Shown here in pieces: positions 24,092 to 33,125 of a stretch of 64,000 bases of DNA. The translations under genes were made by a program, and so were the position numbers. Each line of letters starts with the position of its first letter. Positions within the stretch are counted from its first letter, which is position 1. Location: assembly GCF_037963835.1 (NCBI RefSeq), contig NZ_CP150145.1, positions 2,108,001 through 2,172,000 of the forward strand, read 5' to 3'. The notes beneath the pieces were generated by a model. That model was not told where the DNA came from, made no database searches, and saw nothing but the letters and a program-made list of their open reading frames with translations. The stretch is from Paenibacillus sp. FSL H8-0332 (GTDB taxonomy: Bacteria > Bacillota > Bacilli > Paenibacillales > Paenibacillaceae).

Positions 24092-24991
24092 TTAGCTCTG
24101 GTTCTGTCTTCCGTCTGCAAATTGCGATCTGCGGAACCGGGCGGGGGAGACACCAAGCTGTTTGGTGAATACGCGGGTGAAATAGTGCACAGACTCGAAG
24201 CCGCAGCGCTCGGCGATGTCTTTGATGGGCAAGTCGGTGTGCAGCAGCCAATCCTTGGCTTGTTGGATTCTTCGTTCCTGAATATAATGGACGAAAGTCT
24301 GGCCCAGGCATGCCTGGAAGATCCTCGACAGATGGCGTGGAGAGATATCCAGTTCCAGGGCTACCTGGGCCATATGCAGCGGGGAGGACAGATTGTCGCG
24401 GATATAGCGCCTGGCCCGCTCCAAATGGCGGTGCTCCCCGCTGTCCTCCTTCATCGCCCCGGCCTGCAGATGGGGTTCGGGGGAGAACGCCTGCGGGAAG
24501 GAATGCAGCAGAGCAAGCGCCAGATGGTTCATCGGCAGCCGGGACACCGCCGCTTCGCTCTCGGCCAGGCTGAAGAGGGTCCGCCAGATTCGGGCAGAGA
24601 GTGCGGCAGCTTCTTGCGGGGCTATGGCCTGCCCTCCGGCGGCGAGTTCCTGAAACGGCTTGCGGCCGTCCGCAGAGCTTAAGGCTTCGTCGATTTCAAA
24701 GGCAATGAAGAACAGGACCAGCCCCTGCTCACTAAGGATCTGGTGCCAGATGCCCGGACGCGAGCAGAACAGGGTCCCCGGCTCCAGGGGGAAGAGCACA
24801 TCGTCATCCTGGTAAGAGCCGGTGCCTTGCTGGACATAACAGACTTCAAAAAAAGAATGGCGGTGCAGGGAATTATTATAATGATTCGGCATGAAGCCCC
24901 AGTAATGAATATGAAATGAGGTTTGTCCGTCACTGATATTTGAGATATGCTGATTCAAAAGTGCATTGGCTTTGCGGTACGCCAGGCGCAT
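24092..24991 (-). CDS. AraC-family transcriptional regulator with cupin sensor
   Basis: This 299-residue regulator has an N-terminal cupin-like sugar-sensing domain (HRHSFFEVCYVQQGTGSY, EPGTLFCSRPGIWHQI) and a C-terminal AraC double helix-turn-helix (ALELDISPRHLSRIFQACLG, CGFESVHYFTRVFTKQLG). It is divergent from the response regulator at 25073 and lies upstream of the manA-ROK operon on the same strand. It probably controls mannoside genes on one or both sides. Confidence 0.85.
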   Translation of the reverse strand: MRLAYRKANALLNQHISNISDGQTSFHIHYWGFMPNHYNNSLHRHSFFEVCYVQQGTGSYQDDDVLFPLEPGTLFCSRPGIWHQILSEQGLVLFFIAFEIDEALSSADGRKPFQELAAGGQAIAPQEAAALSARIWRTLFSLAESEAAVSRLPMNHLALALLHSFPQAFSPEPHLQAGAMKEDSGEHRHLERARRYIRDNLSSPLHMAQVALELDISPRHLSRIFQACLGQTFVHYIQERRIQQAKDWLLHTDLPIKDIAERCGFESVHYFTRVFTKQLGVSPARFRRSQFADGRQNQS

Positions 24992-25026
24992 GGCGGGACC
25001 TCCTCATGGTGTAGGCTTCAATGAAA

Positions 25027-25040
25027 TGATAACGTTTGCT
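25027..25040 (+). promoter_or_regulatory. cre-like site (CcpA) between divergent regulators
   Basis: TGATAACGTTTGCT resembles the catabolite-responsive element consensus TGWNANCGNTNWCA with two deviations. It lies in the 81-base gap between the AraC gene (minus) and the response regulator (plus). Confidence 0.4.
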
Positions 25041-25072
25041 TATGATTCTATCAGACATCAGGAGGGAACTCT

Positions 25073-26605
25073 ATGTTTACCATATTGATCGTGGATGATG
25101 AGAAAATTGAACGGGACGGCATCCGGGGGCTGATCGCTGACATGAACTACGAGCTGCGGGTTGCCGAAGCGGAGAACGGGGAGAAGGCGCTGGAGTATCT
25201 TCGTCTGAACCCGGTGGACATCCTGCTCACAGATATCAAAATGCCCTTCATGGGCGGACTGGAGCTGGCTGAGCAGGCAAGCCTGGCGCAGCCCTCCCTG
25301 GAAATTATTATCTACAGTGCTTACGGGGAATTTGACTATGCCCGCCGGGCGCTCTATACCAATGCTTCCAGTTATCTGCTGAAGCCGATTGATATCGAGG
25401 AGTTCGCCGGGGTGATGTCAGGCGTGATACAGAAATGCGCAGATAAGGCCACCCAGCAGCGCCGCACTGCAGAGATGATGCAGGGGTATCAAAAGGGCCT
25501 GGAGTATGAAAGGGAGAAGTGGCTGACCGATGTACTGAACGGGGTTCAGGTGATCGCGGATGATGCCGCTCTGCCGTTCGGAGGGCAGCCGGCCGCTCTG
25601 CTGCTGATTGATTTCAAGGAGCGTTTCTTTGACCGCAGCTATGAGGCATTTGAGCAGGCGGCGGAGCAGCTCACAGCCGGTGAATATGAGCTGCTGAACC
25701 TGAATGAATATCAAAGTGTGCTTATATTCCCTTGCTCAGGCAGCGGCGGACAGAAAAGGATCAGGGACATGAGTGAAGCGCTGGCGGAGCGGATCGCGGA
25801 ACGCTTTTACCGGCATTGCTGCATCGTATACAGCCGCGTGATCTCCGATTGGCAGGAGGTTTCGGCGTGTTATGAGCAGATGGAGCAGACGCTGGACTAC
25901 AAATTCTTTTTTGAGGATACGGTGGTGCTGTTTGCCGGAGATGACCTTGCTGGCCGTGTCCCTGAGCTTGTCAGCACAGAGACGCTGATGGCGGATATTA
26001 ACCAATTTATTACCCATGGAGAATATGCAGGCGCTGCCAAAAGCATTGAGCTGCTGTTCAGCCATTTGAGCCGGAACGGCGGTTCTTCTGCGATATATGT
26101 CAAGTATCTGTGTTCGGACCTGGTGCGGAATGCGTTTGAACAGTCGGCCCGCAGGCAGAAGGCGGATTTCCAGCAAACGGTAGAGCGTATCTTCAAAAGC
26201 GATTCGATTCTCGGGGTGAAGCAAGTGCTGCTGCAGGCGCTATCGGAAATAGAACCGGACAACGGCCCTCCCGATGAGAGCAAACGCCATATTGTCCAGC
26301 AGGTCATCCGGATTGTGGAGAAGGATTTCAGGGAGGATATCAGTCTGGAGGTTATCGCCGGGCGCGTATCGCTTAATCCCAGCTACCTGAGCCATTTGTT
26401 CAAGAAAGAAACCGGGCAGAGCCTGATCAAATTCATCACTCAGCAGCGTCTGGAACGGGCAAGGCATCTACTGGACAGCACCAATATGAAAATCGTCGAT
26501 ATCGCTGAACATGCCGGCTACTGGAGCTCCTCCTACTTCTGCCAGACCTTTAAAAAATATTACGGCATCAGTCCGCAGAAATATCGTGAAATACTGAACG
26601 AATAA
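25073..26605 (+). CDS. YesN-type response regulator with AraC output domain
   Basis: This 510-residue regulator has a receiver domain with VDDE, Asp54 in LTDIKMP and a C-terminal AraC domain (VSLNPSYLSHLFKKETGQSL, AEHAGYWSSSYFCQTFKKYY). It is followed by a binding protein, two permeases and a YesM kinase, the standard layout of an extracytoplasmic sugar-sensing system in this group. The kinase at 30371 should phosphorylate it, and it should activate the binding-protein promoter. ATG 25073 follows AGGAGGGA. It is a close paralogue of the orphan regulator at 18342. Confidence 0.92.
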   Translation: MFTILIVDDEKIERDGIRGLIADMNYELRVAEAENGEKALEYLRLNPVDILLTDIKMPFMGGLELAEQASLAQPSLEIIIYSAYGEFDYARRALYTNASSYLLKPIDIEEFAGVMSGVIQKCADKATQQRRTAEMMQGYQKGLEYEREKWLTDVLNGVQVIADDAALPFGGQPAALLLIDFKERFFDRSYEAFEQAAEQLTAGEYELLNLNEYQSVLIFPCSGSGGQKRIRDMSEALAERIAERFYRHCCIVYSRVISDWQEVSACYEQMEQTLDYKFFFEDTVVLFAGDDLAGRVPELVSTETLMADINQFITHGEYAGAAKSIELLFSHLSRNGGSSAIYVKYLCSDLVRNAFEQSARRQKADFQQTVERIFKSDSILGVKQVLLQALSEIEPDNGPPDESKRHIVQQVIRIVEKDFREDISLEVIAGRVSLNPSYLSHLFKKETGQSLIKFITQQRLERARHLLDSTNMKIVDIAEHAGYWSSSYFCQTFKKYYGISPQKYREILNE

Positions 26606-26623
26606 TAGTACGACTTCTTGAAG

Positions 26624-26643
26624 AGCACCTGCGGGTGCTTTTT
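26624..26643 (+). terminator. Terminator after the response regulator
   Basis: A short stem AGCACC/GGGTGCT with a 3-nt loop and a T run. The binding-protein operon therefore has its own promoter. Confidence 0.75.
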
Positions 26644-26724
26644 ACTTCCAAATTAATTGACGCGTATCCAAAGAATTTGGGATTTCGCTCCCTTCCAGGC
26701 TAATTTACAATTTAACTGTAAGCA

Positions 26725-26738
26725 TGAAAGCGTTTTAT
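26725..26738 (+). promoter_or_regulatory. cre-like site before the binding-protein gene
   Basis: TGAAAGCGTTTTAT deviates from the cre consensus at two end positions. It lies 23 bases before the start codon, where CcpA binding would block transcription when preferred sugars are present. Confidence 0.4.
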
Positions 26739-26761
26739 AACAAAGTTTGGGAGGGGCATCT

Positions 26762-28459
26762 ATGAGATTGAAGAGAATTCGTGTTATGGCTTTGCTGCTG
26801 TCCATGGTATTGGTGCTGGGAGTGCTGGCGGCTTGCGGCAGCAGTCCAAAGGAGGAGAAGGTAGCTGCGCCCGCCGGCAGTGAGTCCACGAATGCCGGAG
26901 GCAATGAACCATCCGCCACCGCCAAAGAGGACGATGGACCCTTCAGCAAATATGAAGAACCCGTTACCGTGTCTCTGGGGAGACAGGGCGTATCGGGGAA
27001 TAACCTGCCGGCAGGAGATACGCTGGAGAATAACAAGTATCTGAAATATGTCGAGGACCGCTTGAACGTAAAGGTGAAATACGATTTCTCGGTGGAAGAC
27101 CAGGATGCGTATAACCAGAAGGTTACCCTGGCAATCTCAAGCAATTCCCTGCCTGACATTCTGGTGGTGGATGAGCAGCAGTTCAAGAGAATGGCCAAAG
27201 CGGGTATGCTGGCCGATCTGACCGAATTATACGATCAATATGCCTCGCCGCTGATTAAGGATTATTACAACTCCTATACGGGAGACCGGGTACTGAACAC
27301 CGGAAGAATCGACGGCAAGCTGATGGCGCTGCCCAATACCAACATCGACGGCAATTATCAGCTCCTGTGGATACGCCAGGACTGGCTGAACAAGCTGAAG
27401 CTTGAGACGCCCAGTACTATGGATGAGCTGAAGACTGTGATCAAAGCGTTCAAGGAGCAGGACCCTGACGGTAACGGAAAAGCGGATACCGTTGGTCTGC
27501 TTGGCGATAAATCAGTGGTCGCAGACGGCGGCTTCTTCACCTTCGATCCGATCTTCAATGCCAATCATGCCTATCCGAAGAACTGGTTCAAGGATGAGGG
27601 AGGAAACATCATCTACGGCTCCACGACTCCAGAGACCAAGCAGGCGCTCTCTGAGCTGAGAGAGATGTATGCGGACGGGTTGATTGACAAAGAGTTCCTG
27701 ACCCGGAAGTACGAGGATAATGCCGGGCTGGTATCAGGAGGCCGGGCCGGTATCCTGTTCGCCCCCTGGTTCGGAGGCTGGGCATTGTCTGATGCGGTGA
27801 AGGCCAACCCGGAAGCAGATTGGGTGCCGCTGGCTGTGCCGCTGGACGGGGAAGGCAAACGGAATATCGTGCCATCCACGCCGTCGGGAACCTTCATGGT
27901 GGTGAACAAGAAGGCGGAACACCCCGAAGCTGCCTTGAAAATGCTCAGCGTGGAGTATGAAGGCATCCGCCTCCTTGATTCTACAGCGCAGGAGCTGTAT
28001 AAGGATCTGGGTGTAGGCTGGCTCAATTATCCGATTAATGTGCAGCTGGATTATCAGGATTCCCTGGCACGCGATGTTCCGATCTATGAGAAGGCGATTA
28101 AGGATAAGAATCTGGACGGCCTGCCGGCCCGCATCCTGCCGAGAGTCAAGGCGGTCTTGAAGAATAATGAGAATCCGAAAAAGGATATTCCCGCTTATGC
28201 CGATTCACTGGCCTTCTATACTGCCGCCTCCATCACCGGAGCGAAAGAAATTGTGAAGGTGGAGCCTGTGTTCTACGGCAAGACCGAAGCGATGCTTAAA
28301 AAGGGAGCCAATCTGGAAAAACTCGAAAACGAGACCTTTTTGAAAATCATCACCGGCACTTCTCCCCTTGAAGAATTCGACAAGTTCGTGAAGACCTGGA
28401 AGAGCATCGGAGGGGATGAAATCACCAAAGAGGTTGCTGAGGCAGTTGAGTCACCATGA
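26762..28459 (+). CDS. Extracellular sugar-binding lipoprotein (LplA-like)
   Basis: This 565-residue lipoprotein has a basic N-terminus (MRLKRIRVM), a hydrophobic stretch and a lipobox GVLAACG. It belongs to the large oligosaccharide-binding family that works with LplB/LplC-type permeases. The N-terminal lobe contains FSVEDQDAYNQKVTLAISS and DILVVDEQQFKRMAKAGM, and a DPDGNGKADT stretch looks like a calcium-binding loop. ATG 26762 follows GGGAGGGG. It overlaps the first permease by ATGA. By context the ligand is probably a mannose-containing oligosaccharide. The ATPase of the importer is not here, as is usual when a shared MsmX-type ATPase serves several importers. Confidence 0.9.
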   Translation: MRLKRIRVMALLLSMVLVLGVLAACGSSPKEEKVAAPAGSESTNAGGNEPSATAKEDDGPFSKYEEPVTVSLGRQGVSGNNLPAGDTLENNKYLKYVEDRLNVKVKYDFSVEDQDAYNQKVTLAISSNSLPDILVVDEQQFKRMAKAGMLADLTELYDQYASPLIKDYYNSYTGDRVLNTGRIDGKLMALPNTNIDGNYQLLWIRQDWLNKLKLETPSTMDELKTVIKAFKEQDPDGNGKADTVGLLGDKSVVADGGFFTFDPIFNANHAYPKNWFKDEGGNIIYGSTTPETKQALSELREMYADGLIDKEFLTRKYEDNAGLVSGGRAGILFAPWFGGWALSDAVKANPEADWVPLAVPLDGEGKRNIVPSTPSGTFMVVNKKAEHPEAALKMLSVEYEGIRLLDSTAQELYKDLGVGWLNYPINVQLDYQDSLARDVPIYEKAIKDKNLDGLPARILPRVKAVLKNNENPKKDIPAYADSLAFYTAASITGAKEIVKVEPVFYGKTEAMLKKGANLEKLENETFLKIITGTSPLEEFDKFVKTWKSIGGDEITKEVAEAVESP

Positions 28460-29346
28460 GAAGCAGGGCTTCCATCTGGAATTACCACCTGATGCTGCTC
28501 CCCGGCATATTGCTGCTCATAGCATTCAGCGTAGTTCCGATGTTCGGAATTGTGATTGCCTTCCAGGACTTTCAGCCTACGCTGGGCATCTTCCACTCGG
28601 ATTGGGTGGGCTGGGAGAATTTCGAGTATATGTTCAGCCTGCCGGACAGCAGGCTGATTCTCGGAAACACCCTGAGCATTGCACTGATGAAGATCATTGC
28701 CGGATTGACCGTTCCCTTTGTCTTTGCCCTGCTGTTCCATGAAGTAGCGAATATTAAATTCAAGCGCACCATCCAAACGATTGTCTACCTGCCGCATTTC
28801 ATGTCCTGGGTTATTCTATCAGGAGTGCTGATTAACCTGCTCAGTCTGGACGGCATTATCAATCAGATGATCCAGTGGTTCGGCGGTGATCCGATTATGT
28901 TCCTTCAGAGCAATCACTGGTTCCGCTTCGTGATCGTGTCGAGCGATGTGTGGAAGGAATTCGGCTTCAATACGATCATCTACATCGCTGCCCTGACTTC
29001 CATTAACACCAATCTGTACGAAGCAGCCGCCATTGATGGAGCGAACCGGTTCCAGCGGTTAACCAATATTACGATTCCGGGTCTGATGACCACGGTGATT
29101 CTGCTGGCGACCTTAAGCCTCGGCAATGTGCTGAATGCGGGCTTCGAGCAGATTCTCAACCTGTATAATCCGATTGTCTATGAGTCGGGGGATATCATTG
29201 ATACTTATGTATACCGTTCAGGATTGCTTGAAATCCAGTATGGACTGGCAACAGCGGTAGGCCTGCTCAAATCGGTCGTAAGCTTTGTGCTGATTGCCGC
29301 TTCCTATGGTCTGGCTGCCCGGTTTGCCAACTACCGTATTTTCTGA
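28456..29346 (+). CDS. Sugar ABC transporter permease (LplB-like)
   Basis: This 296-residue permease has six membrane helices. The ATPase-contact loop is EAAAIDGANRFQRLTNITIP, the EAA motif of binding-protein-dependent permeases. It overlaps the binding-protein gene by ATGA and is followed by the second permease after 15 bases. It forms one half of the channel for the oligosaccharide bound by the lipoprotein. Confidence 0.92.
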   Translation: MRSRASIWNYHLMLLPGILLLIAFSVVPMFGIVIAFQDFQPTLGIFHSDWVGWENFEYMFSLPDSRLILGNTLSIALMKIIAGLTVPFVFALLFHEVANIKFKRTIQTIVYLPHFMSWVILSGVLINLLSLDGIINQMIQWFGGDPIMFLQSNHWFRFVIVSSDVWKEFGFNTIIYIAALTSINTNLYEAAAIDGANRFQRLTNITIPGLMTTVILLATLSLGNVLNAGFEQILNLYNPIVYESGDIIDTYVYRSGLLEIQYGLATAVGLLKSVVSFVLIAASYGLAARFANYRIF

Positions 29347-29361
29347 CAGAGGTGATTTGCT

Positions 29362-30243
29362 GTGATCCGCGGAACCAACCGGACTGTTGATATTGTGATT
29401 TATTGTATTCTAACCGTGATTGCTTTTCTCTCCTTGGCCCCCGTACTGAATACCTTGGCTATTTCGTTCAGCGGCAAGGTGGCGGCCATGTCGGGTCAGG
29501 TCTTCTTCTGGCCGGTTGATTTCAATCTGGAAGCCTATAAGTCGGTCATCAGTGACCGCAGCTTCTTCACTTCCTTTGGCGTATCTGTGAAAAGAGTGCT
29601 GCTCGGAGGAGCCATCAATCTGCTGGTTACCGTGCTGATGGCCTATCCTTTATCGAAATCGAACAAACATTTTCCGGGCAGAAATATCTATATGTGGTTC
29701 GTTATCTTCTGTATGCTGTTCAACGGCGGGCTGATCCCGTGGTATATGACGATCAATACGTACGGGCTGCTCGATTCCATCTGGGCGCTTGTGCTGCCTA
29801 CCGCCGTTCCGGTATTTAATGTGATTCTGCTGATGAACTTCTTCAAAGGCGTTCCGAAGGAGTTGGAGGAGGCTGCCGGGATGGATGGGGCGGGGGCGTG
29901 GAGAACGCTGGTGACGATTTATATCCCCATCTCCCTGCCCTCACTCGCAACAGTCACCCTGTTCTCGGTCGTCGGTCACTGGAATGCGTTTTTTGACGGG
30001 ATGATCCTGATGAACCACAAGGAGAATTGGCCGCTGCAAACGTATATCCAGCAATTGATTATCAGCGTGAATTCGATCATGAACACCACCGACCCGGAAG
30101 AGGTCAAGCGTCTGTCGAATATGTCGAGCCAACTGCTCAATGCGGCCAAGGTGATGGTCTCGATGATTCCGATCATGCTGATCTATCCGTTTCTGCAGCG
30201 GTATTTCGTCAGCGGAATCGTGCTCGGCGCCGTCAAAGAGTAA
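29362..30243 (+). CDS. Sugar ABC transporter permease (LplC/YtcP-like)
   Basis: This 293-residue permease has six membrane helices and the EAA loop EEAAGMDGAGAWRTLVTIYI. GTG 29362 is the start, with AGAGGTGA in front. It pairs with the LplB-like permease. A strong terminator follows, so the kinase gene downstream is expressed from its own signals or by read-through. Confidence 0.92.
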   Translation: MIRGTNRTVDIVIYCILTVIAFLSLAPVLNTLAISFSGKVAAMSGQVFFWPVDFNLEAYKSVISDRSFFTSFGVSVKRVLLGGAINLLVTVLMAYPLSKSNKHFPGRNIYMWFVIFCMLFNGGLIPWYMTINTYGLLDSIWALVLPTAVPVFNVILLMNFFKGVPKELEEAAGMDGAGAWRTLVTIYIPISLPSLATVTLFSVVGHWNAFFDGMILMNHKENWPLQTYIQQLIISVNSIMNTTDPEEVKRLSNMSSQLLNAAKVMVSMIPIMLIYPFLQRYFVSGIVLGAVKE

Positions 30244-30266
30244 GCGTAAACTGCATGGAAGCAAGC

Positions 30267-30308
30267 GGGTGTCCCGAAAGCCGGAAACGGCTGGGGACAC
30301 CCCTTTCT
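30267..30308 (+). terminator. Terminator of the mannoside importer operon
   Basis: GGGTGTCCC (30267-30275) pairs with GGGACACCC (30294-30302), with an inner AGCC/GGCT pairing and TTT after it. Confidence 0.85.
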
Positions 30309-30370
30309 TATTTGAGGCAGGGCTTATGCGGCGGGCCGCTGCTTTTACAGATTGTTATTTGACAGGGTCA

Positions 30371-32095
30371 ATGCTACGTTATAAGGACAAGAGGCTTAAG
30401 ACAGGAGGGGTAGATCTGGAGCGTCCAGGCCGGTTCATCAGGAATTTAAGAATTAAGCATAAGCTGTTTGTCTCTTATTTGCTCGTTATCATTATTCCGC
30501 TCAGTGTGCTTGGCTGGTATTCGTATGACCAATCCAGGAATCTGCTCGTTCAGCAGGCCCGGCTGACCTTAACCGACAATGTGTCGGAGATCGCCGCCAA
30601 TCTGGATTATAAGTTCGGCAAGCTCAATGCCGCGCTGGACTCGTTCACCTTCAACTCCAGTGTGGTGTCCGTCTTCAACAATGATTACTCCGATAATTAC
30701 TATTATATGTACAATGATCTGAACACCATCGTGGAGCCGCTGTTCAATACGCTTCTGTTCCTGAACGAAGAGATCCGCCAGCTGACGGTGTATACAGGGA
30801 ACAACATCACGGAACGGAAGAATACGATTCTGCCGATTAGCAGCGTATCCGGGAAGCCCTGGTATGAAGCGGCGATGGCCAGCGGCCAGACGCATTGGAT
30901 CAAGGAGGGCACGGCCTTGTCTGCGGTGCGGAGAATGGTGGGCGGCTCGGGAACGCAATATGACAACCTGATCTACTTAGGCTTTGACAGCAAGGAGATT
31001 TTTGCGGGTCTGACCAATGTGGTCTCCGGTGAGTACGGCGTTCTGGTCGAGAATGGAGCGGGGGAGCCTGTGTATGACTATCACAGCGGGCTGCCTTCCT
31101 TTGCATCGGCCCAAGCAGCGGAAGAGCGCGCAAGCGATTTCATTGTGATCTCTCAGGCGCTGGACGTGACGGGCTGGAAGCTTGTCTTTTATATGCCCAA
31201 GAACTTGATCGGTGTCGATGCCAAGACGATTCTCCGCGCCACCATGCTCACGGTCGGGATTTGCCTGCTGATTCTGGTGCCTGCGGTCTGGCTGTTGTCG
31301 AACGCTTTTGTGAGAAGGATCTACCGTCTGAACCGCACGATGAAAAGGGTGACCCGCGGGGACCTGCATGTGGATATTGTGGTCGATTCCAATGACGAGA
31401 TCGGCGAGCTGACCTCGCGGTTCAAGGATATGCTGCAAAGTTTGAATGAACTGTTCAATGAAGTCTACCGCAGCAAGGTTGTGCAGAAGGACGCGGAGCT
31501 GAAAGCGCTGCAGGCCCAGATCAATCCGCATTTTCTCTATAACTCCCTGTCGCTGATCAACTGGAAGGCTATAAGCATTAAAGCGTATGACATCAGTAAA
31601 ATTACCACAACCCTCTCGAAGTTCTACCGTACGACCCTGAACAGGGGGCAGGATGTTATCAGCGTTCAGGATGAACTGGAGAATACGAAGTCTTATATTG
31701 ATCTGCAGCTGATTATGCATGACCACAGCTTCGATGTAGTGTATGAGGTGGACCCGGAGGTGCTGGGCTATCATATGATCAAGCTGATTATGCAGCCGAT
31801 TGTAGAGAATGCGATTGAGCACGGCGTAGACAACAAGCGGGAGGGGCGCGGCAGGATCAGCCTGCGGGCTTGCTTCGAGGAAGATACGATTGTATTCAGC
31901 ATTGAAGACAACGGTCCGGGAATGACTCAGGAGACCATGGATACGGTATTAAGCAGGCAATCCAAATCGTATGGACTGTTCAACGCCCAGGAGAGAATCC
32001 GGATTTATTTTGGCGAGGCGTACGGGATCACGATCCACAGCGAAATCGGCCAGGGTACGGCCGTGACGGTGAGAATTCCCAAGAGGACCACGTGA
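30371..32095 (+). CDS. YesM-type sensor histidine kinase
   Basis: This 574-residue membrane kinase has a first transmembrane helix at about 36-52, an extracellular sensing domain, a second helix at about 310-330, a HAMP domain, the histidine motif QINPHFLYNSLSLI and an ATP-binding domain (PIVENAIEHG, DNGPGM). It should phosphorylate the regulator at 25073. The start is uncertain: ATG 30371 has a weak ribosome binding site, while AGGAGGGG (30403-30410) points to a CTG at 30416. Longer in-frame readings run into the terminator and are rejected. Confidence 0.9.
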   Translation: MLRYKDKRLKTGGVDLERPGRFIRNLRIKHKLFVSYLLVIIIPLSVLGWYSYDQSRNLLVQQARLTLTDNVSEIAANLDYKFGKLNAALDSFTFNSSVVSVFNNDYSDNYYYMYNDLNTIVEPLFNTLLFLNEEIRQLTVYTGNNITERKNTILPISSVSGKPWYEAAMASGQTHWIKEGTALSAVRRMVGGSGTQYDNLIYLGFDSKEIFAGLTNVVSGEYGVLVENGAGEPVYDYHSGLPSFASAQAAEERASDFIVISQALDVTGWKLVFYMPKNLIGVDAKTILRATMLTVGICLLILVPAVWLLSNAFVRRIYRLNRTMKRVTRGDLHVDIVVDSNDEIGELTSRFKDMLQSLNELFNEVYRSKVVQKDAELKALQAQINPHFLYNSLSLINWKAISIKAYDISKITTTLSKFYRTTLNRGQDVISVQDELENTKSYIDLQLIMHDHSFDVVYEVDPEVLGYHMIKLIMQPIVENAIEHGVDNKREGRGRISLRACFEEDTIVFSIEDNGPGMTQETMDTVLSRQSKSYGLFNAQERIRIYFGEAYGITIHSEIGQGTAVTVRIPKRTT

Positions 32096-32268
32096 AGGAT
32101 GGAACATTTTGTCCGCAAGACTGTAACCTTTTGCCTTACTTGAACGAATAAGCAGTAGACGGCTGGGCAGGAGAGGAGGCGTGTGAGACGAACGGGAGCG
32201 AAAGTGAGCGAGGAGAAGGTCCGGTCACGGCGGATGAGGTAGCGGCTTCTCTGCTGTATGAAGAGGCG

Positions 32269-32838
32269 GTGCTAATCAGGTTCAGGGAAGGGAGCCGGGA
32301 GGCGTTTGAATGGCTGGTCCGGCAATACCGGGAGCCTGCTGTGCGGTTTGCGTACCACTTGACCGGGGATTATCATACCGCCGAGGATCTGGCGCAGGAC
32401 TGCTTCGCCTATCTGCTGGTGTACCCGGAGAAATATGATTACCGGGCATCCTTCAAAACCTATCTGTTTACCATTCTCCGCAACAAGAGCATAGACTCGG
32501 TTCGTAAGCGTGCAAGGCAGCAGAGCTTGCCGTATACGGCGGAGAGCAGCAGCGTACATAACCCGGATGAGGGGAATCCTGAACGGCTGGCCATCATCCG
32601 GGAAGAGGATGTGGAATGGCGCAGAAGATTGCATCAGATGAAGCCGGACTACGGGCAGGCGGTATATCTGGTGGATGTGGGACAGATGTCTTATGAACAG
32701 GCAGCCGCAGTAATGAGCCGGAATCAAGTGAGCTTCAAGGTGCTGCTGCACCGGGCGCGCAAGAAGCTGAGGCAGATCTACGAGAAGGAGGAGTGGGATT
32801 GTGAAGTCAACGGAACAGGAGCAGCTATTTCTGGATGA
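32269..32838 (+). CDS. ECF-type RNA polymerase sigma factor
   Basis: This sigma-70 family factor of about 189 residues has region 2 (AYHLTGDYHTAEDLAQDCF, YLFTILRNKSIDSVRKRAR) and region 4 (GQMSYEQAAAVMSRNQVSFK). ECF factors are normally held by an anti-sigma factor; the next gene encodes a small one-domain membrane protein that could play that role. GTG 32269 is the first usual start codon in frame but has only a weak ribosome binding site. The codons just upstream (32206-32268) still read like sigma-factor N-terminus, so the true start or a frameshift needs checking. Confidence 0.85.
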   Translation: MLIRFREGSREAFEWLVRQYREPAVRFAYHLTGDYHTAEDLAQDCFAYLLVYPEKYDYRASFKTYLFTILRNKSIDSVRKRARQQSLPYTAESSSVHNPDEGNPERLAIIREEDVEWRRRLHQMKPDYGQAVYLVDVGQMSYEQAAAVMSRNQVSFKVLLHRARKKLRQIYEKEEWDCEVNGTGAAISG

Positions 32839-33094
32839 GGTCTACCGCAAGGCCCGGCTGCTGGAATACGACAAGCGTGAAGCGCAGAAAGTGCTGTATA
32901 ACCGCAGAGTGCTGGCCAGACGCAAGATTCTGACAGTCTCAGGCATCACAATCGTTACAGCCATATTCGCCCTGATGATTTGGATCGGCAAGGTGGATCA
33001 GGGGCTTTGTGTTGCGCTGTCACTCCTTCTGATTACAGCAGGTCTGCTGATCGAGAGGTTTGAATTACTGTGGGGTCTGGAGAACGAAGGATGA
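32801..33094 (+). CDS. Small membrane protein, possible sigma-factor partner
   Basis: This 97-residue protein has a charged N-terminal half (YRKARLLEYDKREAQKVLYN) and two hydrophobic segments (about 44-60 and 67-83). It starts at GTG 32801 behind AAGGAGGAG, inside the end of the sigma factor gene (38-base overlap), so translation is coupled. I do not recognise a family. Its position suggests a regulator of the sigma factor or a subunit linked to the ABC system downstream, but it lacks the zinc-finger anti-sigma motif. Confidence 0.65.
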   Translation: MKSTEQEQLFLDEVYRKARLLEYDKREAQKVLYNRRVLARRKILTVSGITIVTAIFALMIWIGKVDQGLCVALSLLLITAGLLIERFELLWGLENEG

Positions 33095-33125
33095 ACGGGA
33101 GTTGCAGGAAAGGGAGAAAACTGAA

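Noticed and set aside
30269..30370. Longer N-terminus of the YesM kinase
   Set aside because: It would start inside the terminator hairpin of the importer operon.
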